A stretch of 61,577 bases of DNA from Xylanivirga thermophila (GTDB lineage Bacteria; Bacillota; Clostridia; Caldicoprobacterales; Xylanivirgaceae): positions 1 to 61,577 of the forward strand of contig NZ_RXHQ01000016.1 in assembly GCF_004138105.1 (NCBI RefSeq). The letters are read 5' to 3'. Positions 1-8,105 of the stretch are shown piece after piece. Numbering within the stretch: position 1 is the first letter of the stretch; every line of letters begins with the position of its first letter. Position numbers and translations under genes: made by a program. The notes beneath the pieces were generated by a model. That model did not search any database, was not told the origin of the DNA, and saw nothing but the letters and a program-made list of their open reading frames with translations.

Positions 1-81
1 ACCTGGCTCTCTGTAGCCTTGTACTATAGATAGATAAACCCTTCCATTGGGTTTCCTGTCCTTCTTTAGAAACATTTTCAT
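1..81 (-). mobile_element. IS1634-like transposase, N-terminal fragment cut by window edge
   Basis: Read on the minus strand from ATG at 81-79 (or the in-frame ATG at 75-73, which has a better-placed GGTGATG ribosome site), the sequence encodes about 27 residues beginning MKMFLKKDRKPNGRVYLS and continuing IVQGYREPG to the window edge. The NGRVYLSIVQGYR pattern is what I know from the start of clostridial IS1634-family transposases. Only the N-terminus is inside the window, so whether the element is intact cannot be judged. No terminal inverted repeat could be fixed between 82 and 230. Confidence 0.6.
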
Positions 82-237
82 CACCATATATATTATACCA
101 TAGAACATCATAGAACAACAGGAAAAAAGATTAAAATTTGACAAATAATTTGGCTTGTATCAATTGGCATTGCAGGGCTATAGTTTTTAGAATTGTATTA
201 TTTGCTGCGAAACTAAGGATGTATACTGTAGGTAGGA

Positions 238-255
238 ATGTTAATAAATTAACAA
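238..255. promoter_or_regulatory. Rex operator
   Basis: The sequence ATGTTAATAAATTAACAA is an inverted repeat TGTTAA-N4-TTAACA and differs from the Rex consensus TTGTTAA-N4-TTAACAA at only one outer base. Rex represses redox and fermentation genes and is released when NADH/NAD+ is high. The site lies 75 bp upstream of the NuoE start and overlaps the likely -35 region, so NADH-responsive repression of the NuoE-NuoF operon is the natural reading. A second dyad, AACATT-N5-AATGTT, lies at 282-298. Confidence 0.75.
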
Positions 256-278
256 TCACGGCTTACATTTTACATAAT
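249..278 (+). promoter_or_regulatory. Candidate promoter of the NuoE-NuoF operon
   Basis: TTAACA (249-254), an 18-bp spacer and CATAAT (273-278) form a moderate sigma-A promoter. Its -35 box is the right half of the Rex operator, which would explain repression by direct competition. The match is imperfect, so the exact start is uncertain. Confidence 0.4.
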
Positions 279-329
279 TTAACATTTCATTAATGTTTAA
301 TATATTATTAATTTAAAGGGGGCAAAGGG

Positions 330-821
330 ATGGGTACTTGTACAAGTCTAAAAGATTATGGATTTAATGAAGAACAGTTAAAAAAGCTAGACGAGATAAT
401 TGACAAACATAGTTGTCAAGAAAAATTGATTCCCATGTTGGAAGAGATTCAGCAATTACTGGGCTTTATTCCAGTTGATGTGCAGGAACGTATATCTCAA
501 AAAACTGGCATTTGTGAAAATGATATTTATGGAGTGGTTTCGTTTTATTCTTATTTTACTATGGAACCACGGGCTAGACATAGAATTCAAGTATGCCTAG
601 GTACTGCATGTTATGTTAAAGGTGGTAAAGAAATCGCCAATAAGATAGAGTCTAAACTCCATATAAAGCCTGGTGAGAGTACTGAGGATGGGAAATTTAC
701 CTATGAAGAGGCAAGATGCTTCGGTACATGTGGTTTAGCACCGGTTATGGCTATAGATGGAACTGTTTATGGCAAGGTAAAAGTTGAAGATATAGACGAA
801 ATATTAAGTCAATATGAATAA
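330..821 (+). CDS. NuoE/HydC-type [2Fe-2S] NADH dehydrogenase subunit
   Basis: A 163-residue thioredoxin-fold [2Fe-2S] subunit of the NuoE/24-kDa family. An alpha-helical N-terminal part is followed by the cluster-binding part, with Cys89 and Cys94 (CLGTAC) and Cys130 and Cys134 (CFGTC) as the usual four ligands. In bifurcating hydrogenases and related soluble complexes this subunit docks on NuoF and takes electrons from its FMN. It is the first gene of a tight four-gene operon behind a Rex operator; a GGGGGC-AAAGGG stretch precedes the ATG. Family assignment is firm. The partner enzyme is not, because no hydrogenase catalytic subunit follows. Confidence 0.92.
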   Translation: MGTCTSLKDYGFNEEQLKKLDEIIDKHSCQEKLIPMLEEIQQLLGFIPVDVQERISQKTGICENDIYGVVSFYSYFTMEPRARHRIQVCLGTACYVKGGKEIANKIESKLHIKPGESTEDGKFTYEEARCFGTCGLAPVMAIDGTVYGKVKVEDIDEILSQYE

Positions 822-836
822 GTGGGGGGGATTTAC

Positions 837-2552
837 TTGCTAGTTAAAGATTTGGAAACCTTGAATGATATAAAGAATAAAGCTTTGAAAATGGGGCAGT
901 TAGATGTTAATGGCAAAAAGGCAAGAATTACAGTGCATATGGGTACTTGCGGAATAGCTTCTGGTGCAAAGGATGTTCTGGATACATTTAAGAAACTTGT
1001 TAAAGAATCCAAGGCAAAGGATGTAAAGGTAGAGACTACAGGATGTATGGGCATATGCTCTAAGGAGCCTTTGGTTACAATTGAAGTGGTTAATCAGGAG
1101 CCCATAATATATGAATATGTAAACGGAGAAAAAGCTACTGAAATATTCAATGCCCATATAAAAAATGGAAAGATCTTGAGCGAATATGCATTAGCAAGGG
1201 GCAAAGAGGTCGAAATTGAAGAGAGAATTAAAAATAACGGCAAGATTGAAGGAAAAGAGGTGTTAGAGGATTCCATAAAAGGAATAGAGGAAATACCATT
1301 TTTTAGCCTTCAAAAAAGAATCGTGATGAGAAATAGGGGAGCTGTAGATCCCTTCAAAATAAACGATTATATTGCAAGGGACGGCTATCAGGCAGCATAT
1401 AAAGCTCTTAAGGATATGGATAGCAACAATGTTATTGATACAGTTCTTGAATCTGGCTTAAGAGGAAGGGGAGGGGCTGGATTCCCCACAGGACTTAAAT
1501 GGAAGTTTGCGTCAAAATCAGATTCTGATGAAAAATATGTTGTTTGTAATGCAGACGAAGGTGATCCAGGTGCTTTTATGGATAGGAGTGTCTTAGAGAG
1601 TGATCCCCATTCAGTTATAGAAGGTATGGTAATAGCCGGTAAAGCTATTGGAGCCAATAAAGGCTATATTTATTGTAGGGCAGAATATCCATTAGCTGTA
1701 GAGGTACTCAATAAGGCAATAAATCAAGCTAAGGCCTATGGACTGTTAGGCGAAAATATTTTTGATTCTGGCTTCGATTTTGATATTGAGGTATATGAGG
1801 GTGCTGGGGCATTTGTTTGTGGTGAAGAAACGGCATTAATAAGTTCAATCGAAGGCAAAAGGGGTAATCCTAGATTAAAAGTTCCTTATCCAGCAGAGAA
1901 GGGTCTATTTAAGGAACCTACAATTATAGATAATGTAGAAACATTAGCAAATATAGCCCCTATAATCTTAAATGGCAGCGAATGGTTTAAAAATATAGGT
2001 ACGGAAAAGAGCAAGGGTACTAAGGTCTTCTCTATAACTGGAGATATAGTCAATGTTGGATGTGTAGAAGTTCCCATTGGTACCTCTATAAAAACGGTTA
2101 TAGAAGATATAGCAGGTTGCCCAGTAGATGGTAAGAAGATAAAAGCTGTACAGCTTGGAGGTCCTTCCGGTGGATGTCTGCCAGTAGAATATTTTGATAC
2201 TCCATTGGATTATGAGCCACTTCAAGAGCTTGGTACTATTATGGGTTCCGGTGGAATGATCGCTATAAATGAGGATAAATCTGCAGTGGATATAGCGCGA
2301 TTTTTTGTAAAATTCTGTGCAAGTGAATCTTGTGGAAAATGTTTACCATGTAGAGAAGGTACACGTCAAATGGTAAATATCCTCGATAAGATTTGCAGTG
2401 GAAATGGGAGCAAAGAGGATATAGATAAATTGGAAGACCTGGCACAAGTGTTTAAGAAGACTGCACTTTGTGGACTCGGCAAAACTGCTCCAAACCCGGT
2501 CTTAAGTACATTGAATTATTTTAGAAATGAATATGAAGATATTGTTAAATAG
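837..2552 (+). CDS. NuoF/HydB-type NADH-oxidising flavoprotein subunit
   Basis: A 571-residue FMN- and NAD(H)-binding subunit. Order: an N-terminal thioredoxin-like [2Fe-2S] domain (MGTCGIA..., TTGCMGICSKEP), the NuoF flavin/NADH core with the glycine-rich GLRGRGGAGFPTG and ADEGDPGAF motifs, an SLBB-type region, and a C-terminal [4Fe-4S] site in ESCGKCLPCREGT. I place the start at TTG 837: the G-run at 824-830 is the ribosome site at a 6-nt spacing, whereas an upstream in-frame GTG at 822 would lie inside it. Unlike typical HydB, it stops after the [4Fe-4S] site and lacks the extra C-terminal two-cluster ferredoxin domain. It presumably delivers NADH electrons to, or takes them from, the two downstream FeS/MetV-like proteins. 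Confidence 0.92.
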   Translation: MLVKDLETLNDIKNKALKMGQLDVNGKKARITVHMGTCGIASGAKDVLDTFKKLVKESKAKDVKVETTGCMGICSKEPLVTIEVVNQEPIIYEYVNGEKATEIFNAHIKNGKILSEYALARGKEVEIEERIKNNGKIEGKEVLEDSIKGIEEIPFFSLQKRIVMRNRGAVDPFKINDYIARDGYQAAYKALKDMDSNNVIDTVLESGLRGRGGAGFPTGLKWKFASKSDSDEKYVVCNADEGDPGAFMDRSVLESDPHSVIEGMVIAGKAIGANKGYIYCRAEYPLAVEVLNKAINQAKAYGLLGENIFDSGFDFDIEVYEGAGAFVCGEETALISSIEGKRGNPRLKVPYPAEKGLFKEPTIIDNVETLANIAPIILNGSEWFKNIGTEKSKGTKVFSITGDIVNVGCVEVPIGTSIKTVIEDIAGCPVDGKKIKAVQLGGPSGGCLPVEYFDTPLDYEPLQELGTIMGSGGMIAINEDKSAVDIARFFVKFCASESCGKCLPCREGTRQMVNILDKICSGNGSKEDIDKLEDLAQVFKKTALCGLGKTAPNPVLSTLNYFRNEYEDIVK

Positions 2553-2572
2553 ATAGAAGAGGGGTGATATTT

Positions 2573-3064
2573 GTGATCTTTAGTAATTCGATAAAATATG
2601 AGGATTTAACCAGTCAGCTGGATAAGGAAAATGATGTTATTACCATAATAGGTTGTAATACATGTATAAGGGTTTCTGGTGCAGGTGGTCCGGAAAAGAT
2701 GAGAGAATTGGCATTAAAGCTAAAAAAAGATGGATACAATGTAAAAGACGGTTTTATGTTGCCTATTGCATGTATGGAGCCATATCTTGCTACTGCAAAG
2801 CTATCTAACGAGGTCAATACAATTGTTGTTTTGGCATGTACTGCCGGGGTTTCTAATATTAAACGGAATTACCCCCATCTTAAGGTAGTGGAAACGGTGG
2901 ATAATATAGGACTTATAGTGGCAGATACAAATAAAGGAGTTTTAAAAGTTGCAATGCCTTATGAAAAACATAATAAAAAATTGGGCGAAGAATATCCTAT
3001 AGGTTCGGACGGGAAAAACAAGATGCCCAATCAACAGATACCTATACAAGTGGGGGTGAAGTAA
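2573..3064 (+). CDS. MetV-like (methylene-THF reductase C-terminal domain) cysteine protein
   Basis: A stand-alone protein of about 163 residues with GCNTCIRVSGAGGPEKM near its start (Cys28, Cys31, then a GG turn) and further cysteines in IACMEP and LACTAG. The Cys-x2-Cys...GG layout matches the MTHFR_C/MetV domain that accompanies methylene-tetrahydrofolate reductase in acetogens and binds zinc or FeS. There is no MetF catalytic subunit in the window. GTG 2573 is preferred over GTG 2564 because the AGAGGGG ribosome site overlaps the latter. The next gene begins with a homologous domain, so this is half of a duplicated pair. Function is inferred only as an electron-transfer or adaptor subunit. 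Confidence 0.7.
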   Translation: MIFSNSIKYEDLTSQLDKENDVITIIGCNTCIRVSGAGGPEKMRELALKLKKDGYNVKDGFMLPIACMEPYLATAKLSNEVNTIVVLACTAGVSNIKRNYPHLKVVETVDNIGLIVADTNKGVLKVAMPYEKHNKKLGEEYPIGSDGKNKMPNQQIPIQVGVK

Positions 3065-4282
3065 ATGATTATATCTTTAAGGGATTTAAGCTATGAAGAA
3101 CTTAAGGGCAAATTAAGTAAAGACGATAAGGTATTATTGTGGAGCTGTAATACCTGTATAAAGTTTTGCGGAGTTGGCGGCTATGACAATATGGTATTAT
3201 TGGAAGATATGCTTACTGCAGATGGATATGAGGTAGTGGGAAAAGAATTGGTTAGTATCGCATGCATGTATTCTTTGGCAGAACAGCATAGGGATGATCC
3301 AAATAAAAAAGAATTATTCGATGAAGCTACAGCTATAATTGTATTAGCCTGTGAAGATGGGTATGAAGTTGCAGAGGCAGCTTTTAGTGATAAGAAGGTT
3401 ATTAGAATAGTTAAGACTGTAGGTGTTGGTAATTTCACTATGGATAGGGGTCCGGTACTAACTGCACCATTTGAAACTACTGGACTAGAGCAGACAGATA
3501 ATGGTTATTCATTTCCAGAGGTTGCAGAAAAGTTAAACCTATATCCAACCTTTTTTGACAGAAATGAAGCTGCAAAAAATAGCGATGATGGTTTTATAAG
3601 TGTAACAATAAATGGGACTCAGTATAAAGTAAGAAAAGATGTAAATATAATGCAAGCATGTGAAGAAAATGGTATAAAAATACCTCACCTATGCAATGAG
3701 CCTGATTTGACACCTGATGCTAATTGCAGATTATGTCTGGTTAAAGTCAAGGGTGAGAGGGAATTGGTTCCTGCATGTGCAACACCGGTAAAAGAAAATA
3801 TGGAGATTGTCACTGAAGATGATGAATTAAATCATAACAGAAGGATTTTGCTTGAACTACAGATGGCAGCCCATGAGCATAATTGCTTGACTTGTCATAA
3901 GGGAAATCCATGCATTGCCGGTTCATGTGAATTGCAAGAATTGATACGAGATTTTGATATTGAGGAATCTAGGTACGAGCAAAATAAAGAAAAGCTTCCC
4001 GTGGATAAAACCAGTCCGGTACTTGTATATGATCCAAACAAGTGTATATTGTGTGGAAGATGCGTGCGTGCTTGTAGGGAGATAGCATGCCAAAATAACT
4101 TAGGATTTGTAAATAGAGGTGATAAAACCTTTGTAGCTGCAGGGGCAAATAAGACATTTGATCAATCCCCTTGTGTTACATGCCTGGCATGTGTATTTGC
4201 ATGTCCTACTGGTGCAATTACTGAAAAGATCTCCCATTTTGATGGGGACAACTGGGATGAAGAGTTGATTTTTCAGTCATAA
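3065..4282 (+). CDS. MetV-like domain fused to HydA/NuoG-type ferredoxin domains, no H-cluster
   Basis: A 405-residue fusion. Residues 1 to about 165 repeat the cysteine domain of the preceding protein (CNTCIKFCGVGG). Residues from about 178 form a plant-type [2Fe-2S] ferredoxin (CNEP...CRLC...CATP), followed by the His-Cys [4Fe-4S] motif HEHNCLTCHKGNPC and a two-[4Fe-4S] domain (CILCGRCVRAC and CVTCLACVFACP). This is the electron-wire part of FeFe-hydrogenase HydA or NuoG, but the protein ends where the H-cluster domain would begin. The ATG starts one base after the previous stop, with GGGGGTGAAG as ribosome site. With NuoE and NuoF it should form a soluble NAD(H)-linked complex whose terminal acceptor is unknown. 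Confidence 0.82.
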   Translation: MIISLRDLSYEELKGKLSKDDKVLLWSCNTCIKFCGVGGYDNMVLLEDMLTADGYEVVGKELVSIACMYSLAEQHRDDPNKKELFDEATAIIVLACEDGYEVAEAAFSDKKVIRIVKTVGVGNFTMDRGPVLTAPFETTGLEQTDNGYSFPEVAEKLNLYPTFFDRNEAAKNSDDGFISVTINGTQYKVRKDVNIMQACEENGIKIPHLCNEPDLTPDANCRLCLVKVKGERELVPACATPVKENMEIVTEDDELNHNRRILLELQMAAHEHNCLTCHKGNPCIAGSCELQELIRDFDIEESRYEQNKEKLPVDKTSPVLVYDPNKCILCGRCVRACREIACQNNLGFVNRGDKTFVAAGANKTFDQSPCVTCLACVFACPTGAITEKISHFDGDNWDEELIFQS

Positions 4283-4310
4283 TGCTTAAAATATGCTAAT
4301 AAAAATGTAT

Positions 4311-4380
4311 TTGACAAAAGAGGGAATTCAAATTATAATCATTGTAAACCTAATCTACAATTTAGGTTTACAATGATTAT
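4311..4380 (+). promoter_or_regulatory. bioY promoter with BirA operator
   Basis: A near-ideal sigma-A promoter, TTGACA (4311-4316), 17 bp, TATAAT (4334-4339), is overlapped by a perfect 19-bp-arm inverted repeat (4335-4353 and 4362-4380). Its core TTGTAAACC...GGTTTACAA is the classic BirA (biotin repressor/ligase) operator. Because the left arm covers the -10 box, biotinyl-AMP-loaded BirA would block initiation of bioY-bioB. Confidence 0.9.
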
Positions 4381-4394
4381 AAGGAGATGTTTTT

Positions 4395-4955
4395 ATGAAT
4401 AGCAAAACAAAAGATATGATTTTGGTATCATTGTTTGCAGCTCTTACTGCAGTAGGGGCATTTATCAAGATCCCCCTACCACCTGTTCCATTTACACTAC
4501 AGGTATTTTTTGTTATCTTTTCCGGATTGTTTTTAGGTTCAAAGTTAGGATTTCTATCACAGATTGTTTACATAGCCCTTGGGCTCATTGGCATACCTAT
4601 ATTTGCAAATGGTGGAGGAATACAGTATATATTCAACCCGGCATTTGGGTATTTAATAGGATTTGCGGTGGCAGCCTTTGTTGTTGGGAAAATGACTGAA
4701 AAATTGCCTAAGCCATCCTTCGGTAAGTATTTTATTGCTTCATTGGTTGGGTTAGTTATCAGTTATGTATTTGGGGTATCATATCTTTATATTATTTTAA
4801 AGTATGTAAATAGGGTTTCTACGTCATTTTCAAAGGTGATGATGAGCGGATGTATAGTATTTCTTCCCTGGGATATTGTGAAAATGGCTGCTGTTTCTTG
4901 GATAGCAAAAGAGGTTCGTATACGCATAAGGATAGGAAGTGGTCAGAGTGCTTAA
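4395..4955 (+). CDS. bioY: Biotin transporter BioY (ECF S component)
   Basis: A 186-residue hydrophobic protein with about six membrane segments and the BioY pattern of an N-terminal TAVGAFIKIPLPPVPFTLQ stretch. BioY captures biotin and works alone or with the shared ECF EcfA/A'/T module, which is not in this window. It follows a BirA operator and a TATAAGGAG ribosome site, and its last 17 bases overlap bioB, so the two are translationally coupled. The C-terminus is basic (RIRIRIGSG). Confidence 0.92.
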   Translation: MNSKTKDMILVSLFAALTAVGAFIKIPLPPVPFTLQVFFVIFSGLFLGSKLGFLSQIVYIALGLIGIPIFANGGGIQYIFNPAFGYLIGFAVAAFVVGKMTEKLPKPSFGKYFIASLVGLVISYVFGVSYLYIILKYVNRVSTSFSKVMMSGCIVFLPWDIVKMAAVSWIAKEVRIRIRIGSGQSA

Positions 4956-5913
4956 AACAATAGAGGAAAAGGTATTAGAAGGTAATGGTATAACTTGGGA
5001 TGAGGCATTGAACCTTTCAAAACTTAAAGGTGATGATATAAAAGCCCTTTTAGATCTGGCAAATAGAGTCAGAGAGAAAAATGCAGGTAATAGAATTGAT
5101 CTTTGCTCCATAATGGCTGCAAAGGTGGGAAGATGTTCAGAAAACTGTAAATTTTGTTCCCAGTCGGCTCACCATTCATGCAATATTAATGTTTATGATC
5201 TAATAAGCGATGCTGATGTTTCAAAACGTATAGAGGAGATAGAAAACTCCGGTGCCCATAGATTTTGCTTGGTCACAAGCGGTGAAAAGTTAACGGATAA
5301 AGAATTTGAACGAATTCTTAAAATATATGATCTGTTAAATAGAAAGACAGATTTAAGCCTATGTGCTTCCCTTGGTGCCCTTGATGCGAATAGGGCTTAT
5401 GCCTTGAAACAGGCAGGCGTAAAGATGTATCATCATAATGTAGAAACATCACGCAGTTATTTTTCTAAAATTTGTACAACCCATACTTATGATGATAGAA
5501 TTAATACCATTAAGGCTGCTAAAAAGGCTGATTTAAAAATTTGTTGTGGTGGCATTATTTCAATGGGGGAGAGCATGGTCAATCGTTTGGAGATGGCGTT
5601 TGAGATAAAGGAGTTAGATGTGGATTCAATACCTATAAATATATTAACCCCTATTAAGGGAACTCCATTGCAGGATATTAAATTATTATCCCATGATGAG
5701 ATATTAAAGAGTATAGCACTTTTCCGACTTATTATGCCCCATAAGGTTATTAGATTGGCGGGAGGAAAAGAAAATGGCCTTGGAGAAGATGAGAAAAAGG
5801 CCTATATAGGTGGGATAAATGGAGCTTTAGTAGGAAATTATTTAACTACCTCGGGACGAAGGGTAGAAGACGGCTTGAATATGTTTAGACAAATAGGTTA
5901 TGAAATTAATTAA
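4939..5913 (+). CDS. bioB: Biotin synthase BioB (radical SAM)
   Basis: A 324-residue radical SAM enzyme that inserts sulfur into dethiobiotin. The AdoMet [4Fe-4S] ligands are Cys66, Cys70 and Cys73 (CSENCKFC), and the sacrificial [2Fe-2S] residues lie further along, with YHHNVETS and CCGGIISMGE recognisable. Two GTG codons compete for the start (4939 and 4948); AGGATAGGAAG lies upstream of both and suits 4948 slightly better. It overlaps bioY under one BirA-controlled promoter. No bioA/D/F is nearby, so the cell may import dethiobiotin or encode the earlier steps elsewhere. Confidence 0.93.
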   Translation: MVRVLKTIEEKVLEGNGITWDEALNLSKLKGDDIKALLDLANRVREKNAGNRIDLCSIMAAKVGRCSENCKFCSQSAHHSCNINVYDLISDADVSKRIEEIENSGAHRFCLVTSGEKLTDKEFERILKIYDLLNRKTDLSLCASLGALDANRAYALKQAGVKMYHHNVETSRSYFSKICTTHTYDDRINTIKAAKKADLKICCGGIISMGESMVNRLEMAFEIKELDVDSIPINILTPIKGTPLQDIKLLSHDEILKSIALFRLIMPHKVIRLAGGKENGLGEDEKKAYIGGINGALVGNYLTTSGRRVEDGLNMFRQIGYEIN

Positions 5914-5933
5914 ATATTTTTTATAAATAGGAT

Positions 5934-5993
5934 TATTTAGGTCTAGTGATAGATATTATTTTTATGTATATCACTAGACCTAAATACTTTTTT
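5934..5993. terminator. Bidirectional terminator between bioB and the MATE gene
   Basis: A perfect 18-bp stem (5934-5951 with 5969-5986) carries a 17-nt loop and is followed by a T-rich run. It serves the converging bioB (plus) and MATE (minus) transcripts. Confidence 0.85.
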
Positions 5994-6010
5994 TAATAGA
6001 TGAAAGGCTA

Positions 6011-7369
6011 TTATATCTCTATCTGCTGTAATTCACTATAGATCTTATTTTCCAACCGATGTATTGTCCTATAATAAGAGGGTATTAGAAGCAGGTCAGC
6101 GCTCAGCCATGCAAAAACTTCTGCTATGGCAATACCGGTAAATCCTAAAAATTTTGGTAAGAAGGCTGCAAGTGTAATCCGTGCTGCAAGCTCAAGACCA
6201 CCAGAGATCATAGGTATTACTGTATTCCCAAATCCCTGCAATGCAGAGCGATAAATAAACAGTAAATTTAATACACAAAGCATACTAACAGTTATATGCA
6301 AATACTTATGAGCAATTGCAATGACCTCCACCTCTTCTTGTGAAACTATAAGTCCAATAAATGTTTCACCAAAAAGAAAAATAATAGCCATTATGCCAAT
6401 GCAAAATCCCATTGATAGCTTTATGCATTTTTTTAATCCTAAGCGAATTCTATCAAATTTAACTGCACCCAGGTTTTGGCCTGCGTAGGTTGCCATGGCA
6501 AAGCCAAAGGTAGCTCCCGGTTGCTCAATGATGCCGCTAATTTTAATTGCTGCAGTATAAGCTGCAACATATAGAGCACCGTATCCGTTAACCACATATT
6601 GTAATACCATTGCACCTATAGAAATAATAGAATTCTGCAATGCCATAGGTAGGCCTAATATCAAAAGGTTCTTTACAAACTCTTTTTCAAACTTCCAATC
6701 TTTCTTTGCAATATGAAGAAAGTCTATCTTTCGAATAGCCAATATGCAAAACAAGCAGGAACTTGCCTGTGCGATTAATGTGGCATATGCAGCCCCTGCA
6801 ATACCCATATTAAATTTCATGACAAATAATATATCCAAAACAATATTTATCGAACATGCTATCAATAAAGCAATCAATGGTGTTCTACTATCTCCTAATG
6901 CCCTCAATGTAGCAGATAAAAAGTTATAGAACATAGTAATTATGATTCCACCAAAAATAATACTGATATATAAATTTGAGTTATCAATAATATCTGCAGG
7001 TGTATTCAATATCTTTAAAATCGGCATCGATAATAGTTGGCTTATAATGGTAACTATAACAGCCACAATGGCAGTTAAGTAAAATGATGTTGTAAATGCT
7101 TTTTTTAATCCATTATAATCTCCCGCCCCAAATTTTTGTGCTATTAGAATAGCAAAGCCCTCCGATAATCCTATGCAAAATCCTAATATAGCCCAATCCA
7201 AAGAAAATGTAGCTCCAACAGCTGCTAAAGCCTCTACACCAATACCCTGTCCTATTACTATGCTATCGACCATACTGTAAAGCTGCTGAAATATATTCCC
7301 GATTAACATGGGGATAGCGAATGATAATAATAAGCGGGTTGGATTGCCACTTGTCATATCCTTTACCAT
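6011..7369 (-). CDS. MATE-family multidrug/metabolite efflux pump
   Basis: A 452-residue integral membrane protein with about 12 membrane segments, beginning MVKDMTSGNPTRLLLSFAIP, the usual MATE N-terminus, with IFQQLYSMVDSIVIGQ in the first MatE domain and a second MatE half after about residue 230. MATE pumps use Na+ or H+ gradients to export cationic compounds. An in-frame ATG 27 bp further upstream is possible, but AGAGGTG six bases before ATG 7369 marks the real start. A second, broken MATE gene lies at 29.2-30.6 kb. Substrate unknown. Confidence 0.9.
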   Translation of the reverse strand: MVKDMTSGNPTRLLLSFAIPMLIGNIFQQLYSMVDSIVIGQGIGVEALAAVGATFSLDWAILGFCIGLSEGFAILIAQKFGAGDYNGLKKAFTTSFYLTAIVAVIVTIISQLLSMPILKILNTPADIIDNSNLYISIIFGGIIITMFYNFLSATLRALGDSRTPLIALLIACSINIVLDILFVMKFNMGIAGAAYATLIAQASSCLFCILAIRKIDFLHIAKKDWKFEKEFVKNLLILGLPMALQNSIISIGAMVLQYVVNGYGALYVAAYTAAIKISGIIEQPGATFGFAMATYAGQNLGAVKFDRIRLGLKKCIKLSMGFCIGIMAIIFLFGETFIGLIVSQEEVEVIAIAHKYLHITVSMLCVLNLLFIYRSALQGFGNTVIPMISGGLELAARITLAAFLPKFLGFTGIAIAEVFAWLSADLLLIPSYYRTIHRLENKIYSELQQIEI

Positions 7370-7515
7370 ATATACACCTCTAAATACAATTTTCATAACA
7401 CAATATCATAATAAATCTATTTTGTAAAGCTCTGATTTGCAGCGATTTATCTTTGTTAATTATAGATAAATTGGGTATATAATAGAATAGTAGACTTTAA
7501 GGAAGGAGAGATATT

Positions 7516-8064
7516 ATGAAGGCCATTGTATTTTTAGCAGAGGGTTTTGAGGAAGTTGAGGCTTTAACAGTAGTTGACTATCTTAGGAGAAAGGATATAG
7601 GAGTAGATACTGTATCCATTACACAAAATAATATGGTGAAAGGAGCCCACGATATTACATTAATAGCTGATAAAAAGATAGATGATATAAATAATCTAGA
7701 TAGATATGATGGAGCCATAATACCGGGTGGTATGCCAGGTGCTATCAATCTCAGAGATAATGCCAGAGTAATAGAAATTTTAAGTATAATGAATAAAGAT
7801 GACAAGATGGTAGCTGCAATATGTGCAGGTCCAATAGTACTCCAAAGGGCCGGGATTATAGCAGGAAAAAGGGTTACCTCCTATCCAGGCTTTGAAGAAA
7901 AGTTAAAAGATAGTATATATATGGAGGAGCCAGTTGTACGAGACGGTAATATTATAACTTCAAGGGGACCTGCATTGGCGGTAGATTTTGCGATTGAGAT
8001 AATCAAATATCTAAGGGGAGAAGAAAAAGCAGAAGAACTTAAAGAGGATATATTATACAAATAG
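7516..8064 (+). CDS. DJ-1/PfpI family protein (YajL/ThiJ type)
   Basis: A 182-residue single-domain class I glutamine amidotransferase-like fold. The nucleophile elbow AAICAGP places the reactive cysteine at residue 103, and GGMPGAINLRD is the conserved strand-turn before it. Members act as chaperones, glyoxalase- or deglycase-like enzymes in carbonyl and oxidative stress; which applies here cannot be told from sequence. Preceded by GGAAGGAGAG and a TATAAT at 7478-7483, it forms a monocistronic unit ending in a strong bidirectional terminator. Confidence 0.9.
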   Translation: MKAIVFLAEGFEEVEALTVVDYLRRKDIGVDTVSITQNNMVKGAHDITLIADKKIDDINNLDRYDGAIIPGGMPGAINLRDNARVIEILSIMNKDDKMVAAICAGPIVLQRAGIIAGKRVTSYPGFEEKLKDSIYMEEPVVRDGNIITSRGPALAVDFAIEIIKYLRGEEKAEELKEDILYK

Positions 8065-8068
8065 TCAT

Positions 8069-8105
8069 AAAAAGCTGTTGATCTATATATTATCAACAGC
8101 TTTTT
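8069..8105. terminator. Bidirectional terminator (DJ-1 gene / SDR gene)
   Basis: Arms 8069-8082 and 8092-8105 form a 14-bp stem (core AGCTGTTGAT/ATCAACAGCT) bracketed by A- and T-runs. It ends both converging transcripts and reaches the stop codon of the minus-strand gene. Confidence 0.85.

Noticed and set aside
330-4282. A bifurcating FeFe-hydrogenase operon
   Set aside because: No H-cluster domain: the last subunit ends after its ferredoxin domains.
7453-7470. Second Rex site (TTGTTAATTATAGATAAAT) upstream of the DJ-1 gene
   Set aside because: Only one half-site fits; the second half is not TTAACA.
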